Source: JAQVEM01 sp034660395 (GTDB lineage Bacteria; Actinomycetota; Humimicrobiia; Humimicrobiales; Humimicrobiaceae). Taken from it: a stretch of DNA of 42,364 nt. The stretch lies in the NCBI GenBank assembly GCA_034660395.1, contig JAYEJA010000109.1:1-42364 (forward strand). The letters run 5' to 3'. The stretch's first letter is position 1; every line of letters begins with the position of its first letter. This document shows positions 26,342 through 34,981 of this stretch, piece after piece. Made by a program: the position numbers and the translations under genes. The notes below the pieces were generated by a model that searched no databases, was not told where the DNA came from, and worked only from the letters and a program-made list of their open reading frames with translations.

Positions 26342-27301
26342 ATGACAAAAAAACTGCTGATAGCAATTCCGGCTTATAATGAAGAAGAAAAAATAGGAGA
26401 AGTTATACGGAATATCCCCGGTAAAATTAAAGGGATATCAAAAGTTCATGTCCTTGTTATCGATGACGGTTCAACTGATAAAACCGCAGAAATTGCAGAT
26501 GATTCCGGGGCAGAGGTTATAAAAAATAAACGTAATATAGGATATGGTGCATCATTTGGCAAAGCCCTGCAATATTCAGTGGATAATTACTTCGATTTAA
26601 TGGTCAGTATTGATGGGGATGCGCAATTTGACCCTAAAGATATTCCAAAACTTATTGAGCCTATCATAGAAGACGAAGCGGACCTTGTGACAGCTTCCAG
26701 ATTTATTAATAAAGATTATTACCCTAAAATGCCGCTACCTAAATTCTGGGGAAACAAATTAATGTCATTTTTGGTCAGCAGGCTGGTTGGAAAAAAGTTT
26801 TATGATGTTTCATGCGGCTTCAGAGCGTACTCGCAAAAAACTTTACTTTCCCTAAACCTCCACGGAAAATTCACCTTCTCACAGGAAACTGTTATTAGCC
26901 TTTCATTTAAAGATTTTAAAATACTGGAAATTCCAATCAGGGTGAAATATTTTCCGGAACGGGTCTCTAAAATTTCGTCCAATCTTTTTAGATACGGGGC
27001 AAATGCCCTTAAAATTATTATTGAAACCTACCGCGACTATAAACCTTTTGTATTTTTTTCTTATATCTCATTATTCTTTTTTATAATAAGCATTTTTTTC
27101 GGGTCTATTTTACTGCACACCTATATTACATTAGGCTCGTTTCATCCAAATATCTGGTCAGGATTTGTGGGGGGCACTTTTCTTTTTATCTCTGTTACCT
27201 TCTTTATAGTCGGGATATCTGCAGATATAATTAAAAGAATCAGGGTCAATCAGGAAGAAATTTTATATCTTTTGAAGAGAAATTCATTAAAAAACAAATG
27301 A
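26342..27301 (+). CDS. GT2, DPM1/DPG-synthase-like polyprenyl-phosphate glycosyltransferase
   Basis: A 319-residue GT2. The N-terminal domain has IAIPAYNEEEKIGEVIRNIP, VLVIDDGSTDKTAEIADD, NIGYGASFGKALQYS, the metal-binding SIDGDAQFDPKDIPKL and ASRFINKDYYPKMPLPKFWG, the pattern of dolichyl- or undecaprenyl-phosphate mannose/glucose synthases. Two C-terminal helices (about 235-260 and 270-295) anchor it. It probably makes a polyprenyl-phosphate sugar on the inner membrane face. The divergent SMR pair could flip this product and a GT-C could use it. The stop overlaps the start of a 52-codon membrane peptide (ATGA). ATG start with no clear Shine-Dalgarno. Confidence 0.87.
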   Translation: MTKKLLIAIPAYNEEEKIGEVIRNIPGKIKGISKVHVLVIDDGSTDKTAEIADDSGAEVIKNKRNIGYGASFGKALQYSVDNYFDLMVSIDGDAQFDPKDIPKLIEPIIEDEADLVTASRFINKDYYPKMPLPKFWGNKLMSFLVSRLVGKKFYDVSCGFRAYSQKTLLSLNLHGKFTFSQETVISLSFKDFKILEIPIRVKYFPERVSKISSNLFRYGANALKIIIETYRDYKPFVFFSYISLFFFIISIFFGSILLHTYITLGSFHPNIWSGFVGGTFLFISVTFFIVGISADIIKRIRVNQEEILYLLKRNSLKNK

Positions 27302-27456
27302 AAAATATTATCTTTATAAAAATACTATATTACCTGTTTTTTGTATTAATTTTTTTGCTGGCATTAATAGTCTTTTTTGAGATTACTAACCCTGAACTCT
27401 ATAATGCCCATCTCAGAGATTTCTTTCACAGGATATTAAATATCCTCAATTTTTAA
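27298..27456 (+). CDS. 52-residue single-TM peptide overlapping the GT2 stop
   Basis: A short ORF starting at the ATG of an ATGA overlap with the DPM1-like GT2. It begins MKNIIFIKILYYLFFVLIFL, giving a single hydrophobic helix over about residues 4-27, then a charged amphipathic tail (EITNPELYNAHLRDFFHRIL). The tight overlap and a clean N-in membrane topology make it a credible gene. It may stabilise or localise the transferase, but I know no family for it. Its last bases overlap the convergent gene at 27446 by 11 bp and contain the hairpin at 27431. Confidence 0.55.
   Translation: MKNIIFIKILYYLFFVLIFLLALIVFFEITNPELYNAHLRDFFHRILNILNF
27431..27454 (+). terminator. Possible intrinsic terminator after the GT2/peptide pair
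   Basis: A perfect inverted repeat GGATATT-A-AATATCC (27431-27445) is followed by TCAATTTTT. The geometry suits a rho-independent terminator at the end of the plus-strand pair, just where it meets the convergent minus-strand operon. The stem is AT-rich and lies inside the peptide's coding end, so strength is doubtful. Confidence 0.4.
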
Positions 27457-28468
27457 TATCCTTTCCGGCTATTTCTCCTGACCTGCCTTCAAAATAAGGC
27501 CTTACCATATATACAATCCCGCCTACAATGCCTACAATGAGCAACGCAAACAAAATCAATAAGGAGCACATGGCGGCTTTTTCATTTGCTACTCCCATGG
27601 CAACCATAATAAAAACCAGTGAACCCTCCCTCAGGCCGATACCTCCTATTGAAATAGGAATCATGGCTATAGTCGATACTACCGGAACCATAAAAATAAA
27701 CGCAGTCAGACCAAGGTCAATTCCCAGGGCCTTTGCAGATAGATACCAGTTAAGTATAACAGAAAATTGTAGAAGGAAACTGTATATCAGAACCTTCAAA
27801 AGCACTATTCTATGGTTTTTAAAACTTGTAAGAGTATTGTAAGCACTGGAAAGTTTTTCCTTTATCCTATTTACGAATTTAAACTTTTCTAGAAACCTGT
27901 CTATGCCCAAAATGGAGGGCTTAACAATTATAATGGCTATAATCACAACTATTACAAAAAATATTACAATTGGTATTATCACCGGCTGGTTTCCAATAGC
28001 AGTAAAGCCAAGAAATAAAGCTGCTACAGCATAAATTGCAGAGCTTGCTACACCGGAAAACCTTTCTACCAGAATTACCGAAGCTGACGAGCTTAAAGGA
28101 ATCTTTGCCTTTTTTGAAGCATCATAGGTCCTGAATACATCACCACCTATAATAGTAGGCAAAACATTATTAAAAAATAAACCTATAAGGACGGTAACAC
28201 TTAATTTGGCAGTACTCAGCTTTACATTTTGTGTATCCAAAAGCGACTTCCATCTGAATGCCGTAATCCATACCCCAAAAATATGGGTTGAAACAGCAAG
28301 TACAATCAGTATCTTATTGGATGATTTTAATATCTCTACTATACTGGAAAAATTCTTAAATTGTGTTTTTACTAAATAAGCAATAAGGGAAATGCTTATC
28401 ACAATTCTCAGTATAAGCAGTATTACTTTTTTATTTTTTTTATAAAAAGAGATAATCTTATTTTTCAT
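27446..28468 (-). CDS. LPG_synthase_TM/UPF0104-family polytopic membrane protein
   Basis: A 340-residue protein with about eight helices. Family features: KVILLILRIVISISLIAYL at the N-terminus, SVTVLIGLFFNNVLPTIIGG followed by DVFRTYDASKK, then SSASVILVERFSG and IPISIGGIGLREGSLVFIM. This is the flippase-like membrane half of lysylphosphatidylglycerol synthase (UPF0104, AglD-related), without the aminoacyl transferase domain. In glycan clusters such proteins are linked to lipid or lipid-linked sugar translocation, but the substrate is not established. A second, diverged member is at 36426. ATG start. Confidence 0.82.
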   Translation of the reverse strand: MKNKIISFYKKNKKVILLILRIVISISLIAYLVKTQFKNFSSIVEILKSSNKILIVLAVSTHIFGVWITAFRWKSLLDTQNVKLSTAKLSVTVLIGLFFNNVLPTIIGGDVFRTYDASKKAKIPLSSSASVILVERFSGVASSAIYAVAALFLGFTAIGNQPVIIPIVIFFVIVVIIAIIIVKPSILGIDRFLEKFKFVNRIKEKLSSAYNTLTSFKNHRIVLLKVLIYSFLLQFSVILNWYLSAKALGIDLGLTAFIFMVPVVSTIAMIPISIGGIGLREGSLVFIMVAMGVANEKAAMCSLLILFALLIVGIVGGIVYMVRPYFEGRSGEIAGKDIKN

Positions 28469-28490
28469 TCTAATACAGTTAATTACTTAT

Positions 28491-29234
28491 TTATTTTCTG
28501 GACTTTGCAACTCTTGCAGGCATTCCGGCAGCTATGGAAAAAGGCGGGATATCTTTTGAAACTACGGCTCCTGCACCAATAATGGCATCTTCTCCTATGG
28601 ATACACCATCAAAAACCATTGCTCCTGCACCCAGCCAGCAATTTTTTCCAACATTAATGCCGTGGGAAGGCTTTTCCTGTTCTGCTATGGGAATATCTGC
28701 CCGGGAATAATCATGCCCTCCGCCGATAATATAAACATATGCAGCAATCAGAGTATTTTCACCTACAACCACTTTGCTTCCTGAGAATATTTCGCTGTTA
28801 AACCCAATATTTACATTTTTTTCCAGTATTATATCACCGTTTTTACAGCTTAATATGCTGCCCCTGCCTATAAAAACATTTTCGCTTATGGAAATGCCAT
28901 TATTATTAAGACCCTTGGCATCCAGAACACAGTAATCGTCTATTACCACATTATCAGCAATGGATATTTTATGGGGATGCCTTATGGTTATTGATTTTCC
29001 AAAGCTCACTCCCTTTCCCACCTTTTTAAATAGAATAGGGTAGAACAGATTTCTAAAAAAGATGCCGATGGCACCCCGCATATCCTGGAACAGTGTCGTT
29101 ATTATCTCATATTTTAACAGGCTCAAAAAACCTTTCTTTCCAACAAACAGGTCCACATATTTGGCAACTTTTGACTTCTTTTTACCAAAAAGTTCTTTTT
29201 GTATCTTATCTTCATATCTTTCTATTTCAATCAA
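28491..29234 (-). CDS. Left-handed beta-helix acyltransferase (hexapeptide repeat)
   Basis: A 247-residue protein. The N-terminal 80 residues are helical; from about 85 onwards hexapeptide repeats dominate: VSFGKSITIRHPHKISIADN, ISENVFIGRGSILSC, LEKNVNIGFNSEIFS and VGKNCWLGAGAMVFDGVSIG. GGGHDYSRADIPI supplies the His expected at the active site of maltose/galactoside acetyltransferase-type enzymes. It probably O- or N-acetylates a sugar of the glycan. The TTG start at 29234 is the only usual start codon near the N-terminus, but AAGGGGAG directly abuts it, so initiation one or a few codons later is possible. Confidence 0.85.
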   Translation of the reverse strand: MIEIERYEDKIQKELFGKKKSKVAKYVDLFVGKKGFLSLLKYEIITTLFQDMRGAIGIFFRNLFYPILFKKVGKGVSFGKSITIRHPHKISIADNVVIDDYCVLDAKGLNNNGISISENVFIGRGSILSCKNGDIILEKNVNIGFNSEIFSGSKVVVGENTLIAAYVYIIGGGHDYSRADIPIAEQEKPSHGINVGKNCWLGAGAMVFDGVSIGEDAIIGAGAVVSKDIPPFSIAAGMPARVAKSRK

Positions 29235-29284
29235 CTCCCCTTTTAAATACCTGTATAATAAATTAGAAAAAATTTAAATAATTA

Positions 29285-30265
29285 TTAAATATATCCATTT
29301 TCAATATACCATTTTGCAGTTAAATGGATACCTTCCCTTAAATCAACCTCAGGCCTGTAGCCAAGAAATTTCTTTGCTTTCGAAATATCGAAAGCCCTGT
29401 CCTTCTTGTAAAAAGCCACCCTCCTCCTGTAGATGGGGGGTTCTTTTTTCAAGGGTTTATAAATATATTCAACAAGGACGGATAAAATCTCAATTGGTTT
29501 ATAGGGAAGGTGGATTTTTGGGAAACTGACATTGAACTCATCCACAACAATACTGAATAGCTTATTTAACGTCGTGTATCTCTCTCCGCCGATAATAAAA
29601 ACCTCTCCTATTGCCTCTTCTTTCTCTGAGGCAAGTAGAAAGCCCAAGACCAGGTCATCTATATATACCATATGGTATAAAGCTTTTCCGCTGCCCAAAA
29701 TTATAAATTTCTTTTTTGCTATCATTCTAAATATTTTGAGCAGTCTCATATCACCGGGTCCGTAAATGGCACAGGGCCTTATTACCGCTGCAGGCAGCTT
29801 CTTTTCACGTGCATATTTTAAAACCTCTTTTTCCGCCGCGCATTTGGTTTCCTGATAAACATCCCCGGGGCTGTACGGCACCGTTTCATTCGAAAAAGGA
29901 ACACCAACGGAGCTAACCACTCCTATGGTGCTGCAGTGCACCAGTCTTGAAATATCATATTTCAGGCAGGCTTCCAGTATATTTTTTGTCCCATCATAAT
30001 TTACTGCCCAGTAAGTTTTATCAGGAAGGTTTGACTCCCTGAAAGCAGCTGCTATATGAAATACCTTATCCATCCCCTTTACGGCTCTTTCCACATCATC
30101 TTTATCAGAGATATCCCCGGTTACAACTTCTGCACCGAGCTCTTTCAAAAAACCGCTATTGCTCCCGGGCCTGGCCAGAATTCTTACATCTGCTCCTTTT
30201 TCTATTAGTCTTCCTGCGAGGTGGCTCCCGGTAAAACCGGTACCCCCGGTAACCAGAGCTTTCAT
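29285..30265 (-). CDS. Extended SDR NAD-dependent epimerase/dehydratase
   Basis: A 326-residue extended short-chain dehydrogenase. The Rossmann start is ALVTGGTGFTGSHLAGRLIE (GxxGxxG). VFHIAAAF is the NN/HAA region, VHCSTIG holds the catalytic Ser/Thr, and Y137-x3-K141 (VYQETKCAAEKE) is the catalytic pair. The sequence style is closer to dihydroflavonol-reductase or 3-beta-HSD-like epimerases than to GalE, so the substrate could be a nucleotide sugar or another alcohol/ketone. AAAGGAG lies eight bases before the ATG. It follows the radical SAM gene with 12 bp spacing. Confidence 0.85.
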   Translation of the reverse strand: MKALVTGGTGFTGSHLAGRLIEKGADVRILARPGSNSGFLKELGAEVVTGDISDKDDVERAVKGMDKVFHIAAAFRESNLPDKTYWAVNYDGTKNILEACLKYDISRLVHCSTIGVVSSVGVPFSNETVPYSPGDVYQETKCAAEKEVLKYAREKKLPAAVIRPCAIYGPGDMRLLKIFRMIAKKKFIILGSGKALYHMVYIDDLVLGFLLASEKEEAIGEVFIIGGERYTTLNKLFSIVVDEFNVSFPKIHLPYKPIEILSVLVEYIYKPLKKEPPIYRRRVAFYKKDRAFDISKAKKFLGYRPEVDLREGIHLTAKWYIENGYI

Positions 30266-30277
30266 ATAAGTACTCCT

Positions 30278-31285
30278 TTAGTCTCTTAAGTGTTCCTCCA
30301 GAAAAATCCCGAGATATTCCAGAGGAACGCCCATAAAAGTTTTTCTCATAATTCTATCACAATTCCTGCATGTAATCATTTCTTCAATCCTGCCTGATTT
30401 AAATCTTTTTCTTATATCCCTTATAATCTCCCCGTTAAAGATTTCTTCTATCTTTTCTTTCCGGATATCACCCAGGCAGATTTTCCCTTCAAAGTCCTGG
30501 GGACATAAAAATACTTTCCCGTCATAAAATATGGTTAGCGAGTACCATGGAAAAGTGCAGCAAGTATATTTTTTTGGCCTGGCCTTTTTGTCCTCATCAT
30601 GTATTCCGTTTATTTTAAGAAGGCCTCCCCAGTTATGCGGCTTTCTTGTAACTATCCTGTCAAGAGGTAGATTTTTAAAATTCTCCAGGAAAACTTTCTC
30701 CTGTTCCGGCGTTTTGCCAGAGTATAATTCCTCTTTATCCCTTATAACCTGCACAATTGTATAGGGTTTTTTTGATTTTAATTTTTTTTTGACTTCAAGA
30801 AATTCAACTATTTTTGCCAGAGTATCCTCAAAAACTGCACCGGCCCTGTTTTTTTCATATACTTCTTTTGTGTATCCGTCAAATGAAAAGGAAATCAAAT
30901 CCAGGCCTGCAAGTATTATTTCTCTATCAAGCTCCTCATTTAAAAGAGTGGCATTGGAATGTAATCTGGTTCTAACGCCCTTTTTATCTGCATATGCAAT
31001 CATCGGAACTATATTTTTATTAAGCAGTGGCTCTCCTCTGTGAAACAAATTAACATCATTGACCCTGCCGGCTGCTTCATCAATTATCTTTCTGTACAGG
31101 TTAAAATCCATATCGCCTTTGCTGCTGTCCGGTAGATTCTTGTTTACACAGAATCGGCATTGCAGATTGCACCTGCTGGAAAGTTCTACCCATATTCTGA
31201 TTGGAAAATAATTGCACCTTGTCCTCTTAAAGCAGTAATTTATGTAGACATTGAGAAGATTTAAAGTCCGCCTTAATTTATTCAT
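30278..31285 (-). CDS. Radical SAM protein with SPASM-like C-terminus
   Basis: About 335 residues. ELSSRCNLQCRFCVNK gives the CxxxCxxC 4Fe-4S/SAM motif (Cys about 39, 43, 46). NLFHRGEPLLNKNIVPMI is the SAM-binding GE motif. The C-terminal region has CCTFPWYSLTIFYDGKVFLC, then ITCRNCD, like the SPASM auxiliary cluster-binding domain. I start it at the ATG at 31285; a GTG directly before it (31288) is an alternative. Such proteins modify peptides or sugars by radical chemistry; the substrate here is unknown. It lies between a GT2 and an SDR, which points to sugar rather than peptide chemistry (inference). Confidence 0.86.
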   Translation of the reverse strand: MNKLRRTLNLLNVYINYCFKRTRCNYFPIRIWVELSSRCNLQCRFCVNKNLPDSSKGDMDFNLYRKIIDEAAGRVNDVNLFHRGEPLLNKNIVPMIAYADKKGVRTRLHSNATLLNEELDREIILAGLDLISFSFDGYTKEVYEKNRAGAVFEDTLAKIVEFLEVKKKLKSKKPYTIVQVIRDKEELYSGKTPEQEKVFLENFKNLPLDRIVTRKPHNWGGLLKINGIHDEDKKARPKKYTCCTFPWYSLTIFYDGKVFLCPQDFEGKICLGDIRKEKIEEIFNGEIIRDIRKRFKSGRIEEMITCRNCDRIMRKTFMGVPLEYLGIFLEEHLRD

Positions 31286-31298
31286 CACTGATTCATCT

Positions 31299-32273
31299 TT
31301 ATTCCAGAAATGTTTCTCTTATTGCATAGGTTTTTTTATTACCGACTTCATGATGCATGCGCATAAGCATTTCAGCAAGCAGCCCCATTGTAATGAGCTG
31401 GATCCCTATAAAAATCATAAATATAGACAGGATAAAAAGGGGCCTGTCACCGAGTGCCTTATTGAAAAATATCCTCATTACAATAAGATAAGCCGTAAGA
31501 ATAAACCCGGCTACAGACGAGAACAGACCGAGAAGACCGAATACCTGTATCGGCTTCTGGGAATAACTTAAAAGAAATTTTACTGTTATTATGTCAAGAA
31601 TAACCTTTATTGTTCTGGAAACTCCATATTTAGACTTTCCATATTTTCTGCTGTGATGCCTTACGGGAACCTCTGCAACTTTTACTCCCATCCAGCTTGC
31701 TATGGCCGGGATATACCTGTGCATTTCTCCGTACAGATCGACATTATTTATTACTTCTTTGCTGTAAGCTTTGAGGGTACACCCGTAATCATGAAGATAG
31801 ACCCCGGTAAGTTTTGATATTATCTTATTCGCAACTGCCGAGGGAAGCCTTCTTGTAACCGCCTTATCCTTTCTGTTCACGCGCCAGCCGCTTACTATAT
31901 CATGCCCTTCATTCATTTTTTCAAGCAGAAGCGGTATATCCCGCGGGTCATTCTGCAGGTCAGCGTCCAGGGTTATTATTACATCCCCTCCGGCAAAACT
32001 AAAACCGGCGCTCATTGCCGGAGTCTGCCCGAAATTTCTCCTGAACCTTATAATCTTGAATAACTTATTTTTACCGTGAATTTTTTTTAGCTCTTCGTAA
32101 GTTCCATCTGTGCTCCCATCGTCTATAAGCAGCACTTCATAGTTTACATTCATTTTTGAAAGAGTCTTTTCGAGTTTTTCATATAGTTTTGAAACACTCT
32201 CTTTTTCATTATATATGGGAATTACAACCGATAAATCAATACCGGATGCGGCATTCTCTGATTCGTTACTCAT
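31299..32273 (-). CDS. GT2, ArnC/DPM1-like polyprenyl-phosphate glycosyltransferase
   Basis: About 324 residues from the ATG at 32273, chosen over a TTG at 32312. This start gives an ATGAGTAA overlap of eight bases with the upstream epimerase gene, typical of coupling. Motifs: LSVVIPIYNEKESVSKLYEK, LLIDDGSTDGTYEEL, NFGQTPAMSAGF, the metal-binding ITLDADLQNDPRDIPLLLEK and VSGWRVNRKD. Two C-terminal TM helices (about 230-255 and 270-295) match the ArnC/GtrB/YfdH layout. It probably transfers a sugar to undecaprenyl phosphate. The gene order with the UDP-glucuronate-epimerase-like enzyme suggests its donor could be a uronic-acid-derived sugar (inference). Confidence 0.86.
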   Translation of the reverse strand: MSNESENAASGIDLSVVIPIYNEKESVSKLYEKLEKTLSKMNVNYEVLLIDDGSTDGTYEELKKIHGKNKLFKIIRFRRNFGQTPAMSAGFSFAGGDVIITLDADLQNDPRDIPLLLEKMNEGHDIVSGWRVNRKDKAVTRRLPSAVANKIISKLTGVYLHDYGCTLKAYSKEVINNVDLYGEMHRYIPAIASWMGVKVAEVPVRHHSRKYGKSKYGVSRTIKVILDIITVKFLLSYSQKPIQVFGLLGLFSSVAGFILTAYLIVMRIFFNKALGDRPLFILSIFMIFIGIQLITMGLLAEMLMRMHHEVGNKKTYAIRETFLE

Positions 32274-33234
32274 TAAATAATCTTTCTTTCTTTTTTTCTT
32301 TGTACCACTCAATAAATTTAATTAAACCTTCTTTTATATTAGTTTCAGGGGAATATTTTAGCATTTTTCCCGCTTTTCTGATATCTGCATATGTTAAAAA
32401 AACATCACCCGGCTGGTTTTCTATAAACTTTATATTTGCCTTCCTTCCGGTAATATCTTCAATCAGGCTTACCAGGTTAATTAGCTTTACCGAATTTGAA
32501 TTGCCAAGATTTATAATTTCAAAACCTTTTACTATGTCAAGACTGTTTACTATGCCGGAAATTACATCATCTATATAAGTGTAATCACGTGAAGAGGAGC
32601 CGTTGCCAAAGAGTTTAACCTGCTTCCCGCCCAGTATCTGGCGTGTAAATTTATGTATGGCCATCTCGGGCCTCTGTCGCGGCCCATAAACCGTAAAAAA
32701 TCTGAAGCAAAAAGCAGATATACCGTAGAGACTGTAATAGGTGTGGCAGATTAGCTCACCTGCTCTTTTGGTAGCTGCATATGGAGATATGGGGCGGTCC
32801 ACATTATCGTTTTCAGAGAAAGGAATCTTCATGTTCCCGCCGTAAACTGATGATGATGAAGCAAAAATGAGTTTTAAAATATCATGTTTTTTACAGCATT
32901 CCAGTAAATTAATCGTACCGGCAACATTTACCTTTTCATATAAAAGAGGGTCTTTTATTGACGGCCTCACTCCTGCTCTTGCAGCCAGGTGGATAACAAG
33001 TTCAACCTTATTTCTTGAAAAAACATCATCAATCTGATTCAGATCGCATATATCCGCCCGGAATAGTTTGAATTTACTGTTAGCTGCAATTTTCGAAATA
33101 TTATCTTCCTTTATGGCAGTGCTATAAAATTTATTAAAATTATCAACGCAGATTACATTAAACCCAAGATTTATTAGTTTTTCGCATAGATGAGAACCTA
33201 TAAAACCAGCTCCCCCGGTTACAAGAATATTCAT
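32266..33234 (-). CDS. SDR nucleotide-sugar epimerase, UDP-glucuronate 4-epimerase-like
   Basis: A 322-residue extended SDR. Motifs: ILVTGGAGFIGSHLCEKL (NAD binding), VIHLAARAGVRPSIKDP, FASSSSVYG (catalytic Ser) and Y152-x3-K156 in SPYAATKRAGELICHTYY. RFFTVYGPRQRPEMAIHKF and the AARAGVR stretch are typical of UDP-glucuronate 4-epimerases, a GalE relative, so I favour that over UDP-glucose epimerase. It supplies an epimerised nucleotide sugar to the neighbouring transferases. AAGGG precedes the ATG at a somewhat long distance. The 3' end is coupled to the ArnC-like gene. Confidence 0.86.
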   Translation of the reverse strand: MNILVTGGAGFIGSHLCEKLINLGFNVICVDNFNKFYSTAIKEDNISKIAANSKFKLFRADICDLNQIDDVFSRNKVELVIHLAARAGVRPSIKDPLLYEKVNVAGTINLLECCKKHDILKLIFASSSSVYGGNMKIPFSENDNVDRPISPYAATKRAGELICHTYYSLYGISAFCFRFFTVYGPRQRPEMAIHKFTRQILGGKQVKLFGNGSSSRDYTYIDDVISGIVNSLDIVKGFEIINLGNSNSVKLINLVSLIEDITGRKANIKFIENQPGDVFLTYADIRKAGKMLKYSPETNIKEGLIKFIEWYKEKKKERLFNE

Positions 33235-33359
33235 TGCTTTTAACCCTTATATCCTATAATTACAATGCAGAAAAAAATTTAAGAATTTTTACTAATTATA
33301 CACAAAAAAGGCTTTTTTATTAATTACAAAATGGTTATGTTTTTTAAGAAAACCGGTTA

Positions 33360-34226
33360 TTAGTCTCTGCCTGCAATATAATTCTCTAGAGCTTCTTTCC
33401 AGCTCCTTAAATCATCCAGTCCAATTTTTCTCAGATTAAAATTATCCAGAACCGAATAATGGGGCCTTTTTGCTTTTGCTCCGAACTGATCTGTCGTGAT
33501 GGGTATTATTTCGGTATCAAGCTTCACAAGCCGTAACGCCTCACCGGTAAATTCATACCAGGAACAGAATCCGGTATTGGTCATATGATATATACCATAT
33601 TTTTCGGTCTGTACTAACTCAAAAAGTTTTTCTGCAACATCCACGGTACTCGTCGGAGTAAGTATCTGATCGTTTACCACCCTGATTTCCTTTTTTCCCT
33701 CCGCCATTTTTATTACCATCTCTACAAAATTAGTTCCCCTTTTACCAACACTTCCTTTCTGGCCGTAAAGTCCGCTCAGTCTTGCTATATAATATTTATC
33801 AAGGGTATACTGTATCAACTGTTCACCGGCCAGTTTGGATATTCCATACATGCTGAGCGGCCGGGCACAGTCACTCTCCACGTAAGGAGTATTCTTTTCC
33901 CCATCAAATACATAATCAGTGCTGAAATGCACAAGAGGGATGCCTAAATCCCTGCATATAAATGAGAGATTTTTGACACCTATCACATTAACCTTGAAAG
34001 CAGATAATGATTCATCTTCACACAGGTCGACTTCATGAAAAGCGGCCGTATTTATTATAATATCCGGATTAATCCTTTTTAAAACGCTCTCGCTCATTTC
34101 ACGATTGCAGACATCAATATCTTTCAGACCAACAAGTCCCGCAATTTCCATCCCCTGCCTTTTAAAATAGCTATTGATATCCGTTCCAAGCTGTCCTTCT
34201 ACACCGATAAGCGCAATTTTCGTCAT
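33360..34226 (-). CDS. rfbD: RmlD-like dTDP-4-dehydrorhamnose reductase
   Basis: A 288-residue SDR of the RmlD/RfbD group. IALIGVEGQLGTDINSYF has the GxxGQLG cofactor loop, NTAAFHEVDLCEDE is the RmlD NAA/TxVDxCE motif, and FSTDYVFDGEKNTPYVESD plus Y127-x3-K131 (MYGISKLAGEQL) complete the active site. The length is usual for the family. It reduces dTDP-4-keto-L-rhamnose to dTDP-L-rhamnose if the substrate is the standard one. No rmlA, rmlB or rmlC lies in the window, so they must be elsewhere or the enzyme handles a related keto sugar. AAGGAG nine bases before the ATG. Confidence 0.86.
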   Translation of the reverse strand: MTKIALIGVEGQLGTDINSYFKRQGMEIAGLVGLKDIDVCNREMSESVLKRINPDIIINTAAFHEVDLCEDESLSAFKVNVIGVKNLSFICRDLGIPLVHFSTDYVFDGEKNTPYVESDCARPLSMYGISKLAGEQLIQYTLDKYYIARLSGLYGQKGSVGKRGTNFVEMVIKMAEGKKEIRVVNDQILTPTSTVDVAEKLFELVQTEKYGIYHMTNTGFCSWYEFTGEALRLVKLDTEIIPITTDQFGAKAKRPHYSVLDNFNLRKIGLDDLRSWKEALENYIAGRD

Positions 34227-34258
34227 TTTTGAATCTCCTTAAAATAAAAGTTCTGACC

Positions 34259-34975
34259 TTAACGTACCAGGAATCTTAAAATAAAATAAATACAGGCCTC
34301 AATCACAAATAATGCCGTATATGAAATCCCAATCCACATAAGTTTTCTTTTTCTCCTGGCTATAACTGTCACTCTTAAAATTTCTATTATAACCACTCCC
34401 ATAAGGAACAGGTATAAAAAAGTAAAGTATTTATTGGAAAATAACTTATGGAAAAACTCCCGGAATGGCCGTTTTTGATACCAGGGTTTCATTTCCACTT
34501 CAATGAAGTAGTTTTCCCCCACCCTGAATACATTATCTTCCGGGTTCTCAAGGAAACCTCCAAGATTTATTCTTGAGAGCTCATGTTCACCGTTTATTCT
34601 TAAGTTAAACTCCAGATATGTATAGTTTATCGGTGTAAAACTGAACCCATCAGAATAATCTTCGCTGCCAAGTGTGGTAGAAAAACTAATTTTTTCTTTT
34701 CCTGCGTTGATTACATCGCTGTCTTCTTCCCACTCTTTCAACCTGTATGAACTTATCTCTCCATCCGTTGAAATCGTGCCCTCAAATGCCACGTCCTTGC
34801 GTTCGGCGCTCCATTCTACAGATATTCCGCCATCCTCCTCCCATATAAAATAGCCAAAACTGGCTCCTGGAATGTAAGAAATTCCCGAACACCCTGTAAA
34901 TATAAGAAGGATCAGCCCCGTCAGGAAACTAATTATAATAATTTCTAATTTAAAATCTTTTTTACCTCTTAACAT
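34259..34975 (-). CDS. Lipoprotein-like protein with beta domain and two C-terminal TM helices, unknown function
   Basis: A 238-residue protein I do not recognise. The N-terminal helix ends in LILLIFTGC, a near-lipobox with Phe at -3. If it is not cleaved, the helix is a plain anchor. Residues 35-150 look beta-rich (GYFIWEEDGGISVEWSAER, AFEGTISTDGEISSY, YLEFNLRINGEHELSRINLG). Then come one TM helix (about 183-205), a basic cluster ARRKRKL and another helix (about 212-236). So an extracytoplasmic beta domain sits between membrane segments. It is seven bases after the GT-C gene at 34982 and may serve it (inference). ATG start without a strong ribosome binding site. Confidence 0.7.
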   Translation of the reverse strand: MLRGKKDFKLEIIIISFLTGLILLIFTGCSGISYIPGASFGYFIWEEDGGISVEWSAERKDVAFEGTISTDGEISSYRLKEWEEDSDVINAGKEKISFSTTLGSEDYSDGFSFTPINYTYLEFNLRINGEHELSRINLGGFLENPEDNVFRVGENYFIEVEMKPWYQKRPFREFFHKLFSNKYFTFLYLFLMGVVIIEILRVTVIARRKRKLMWIGISYTALFVIEACIYFILRFLVR

Positions 34976-34981
34976 TTTTTA

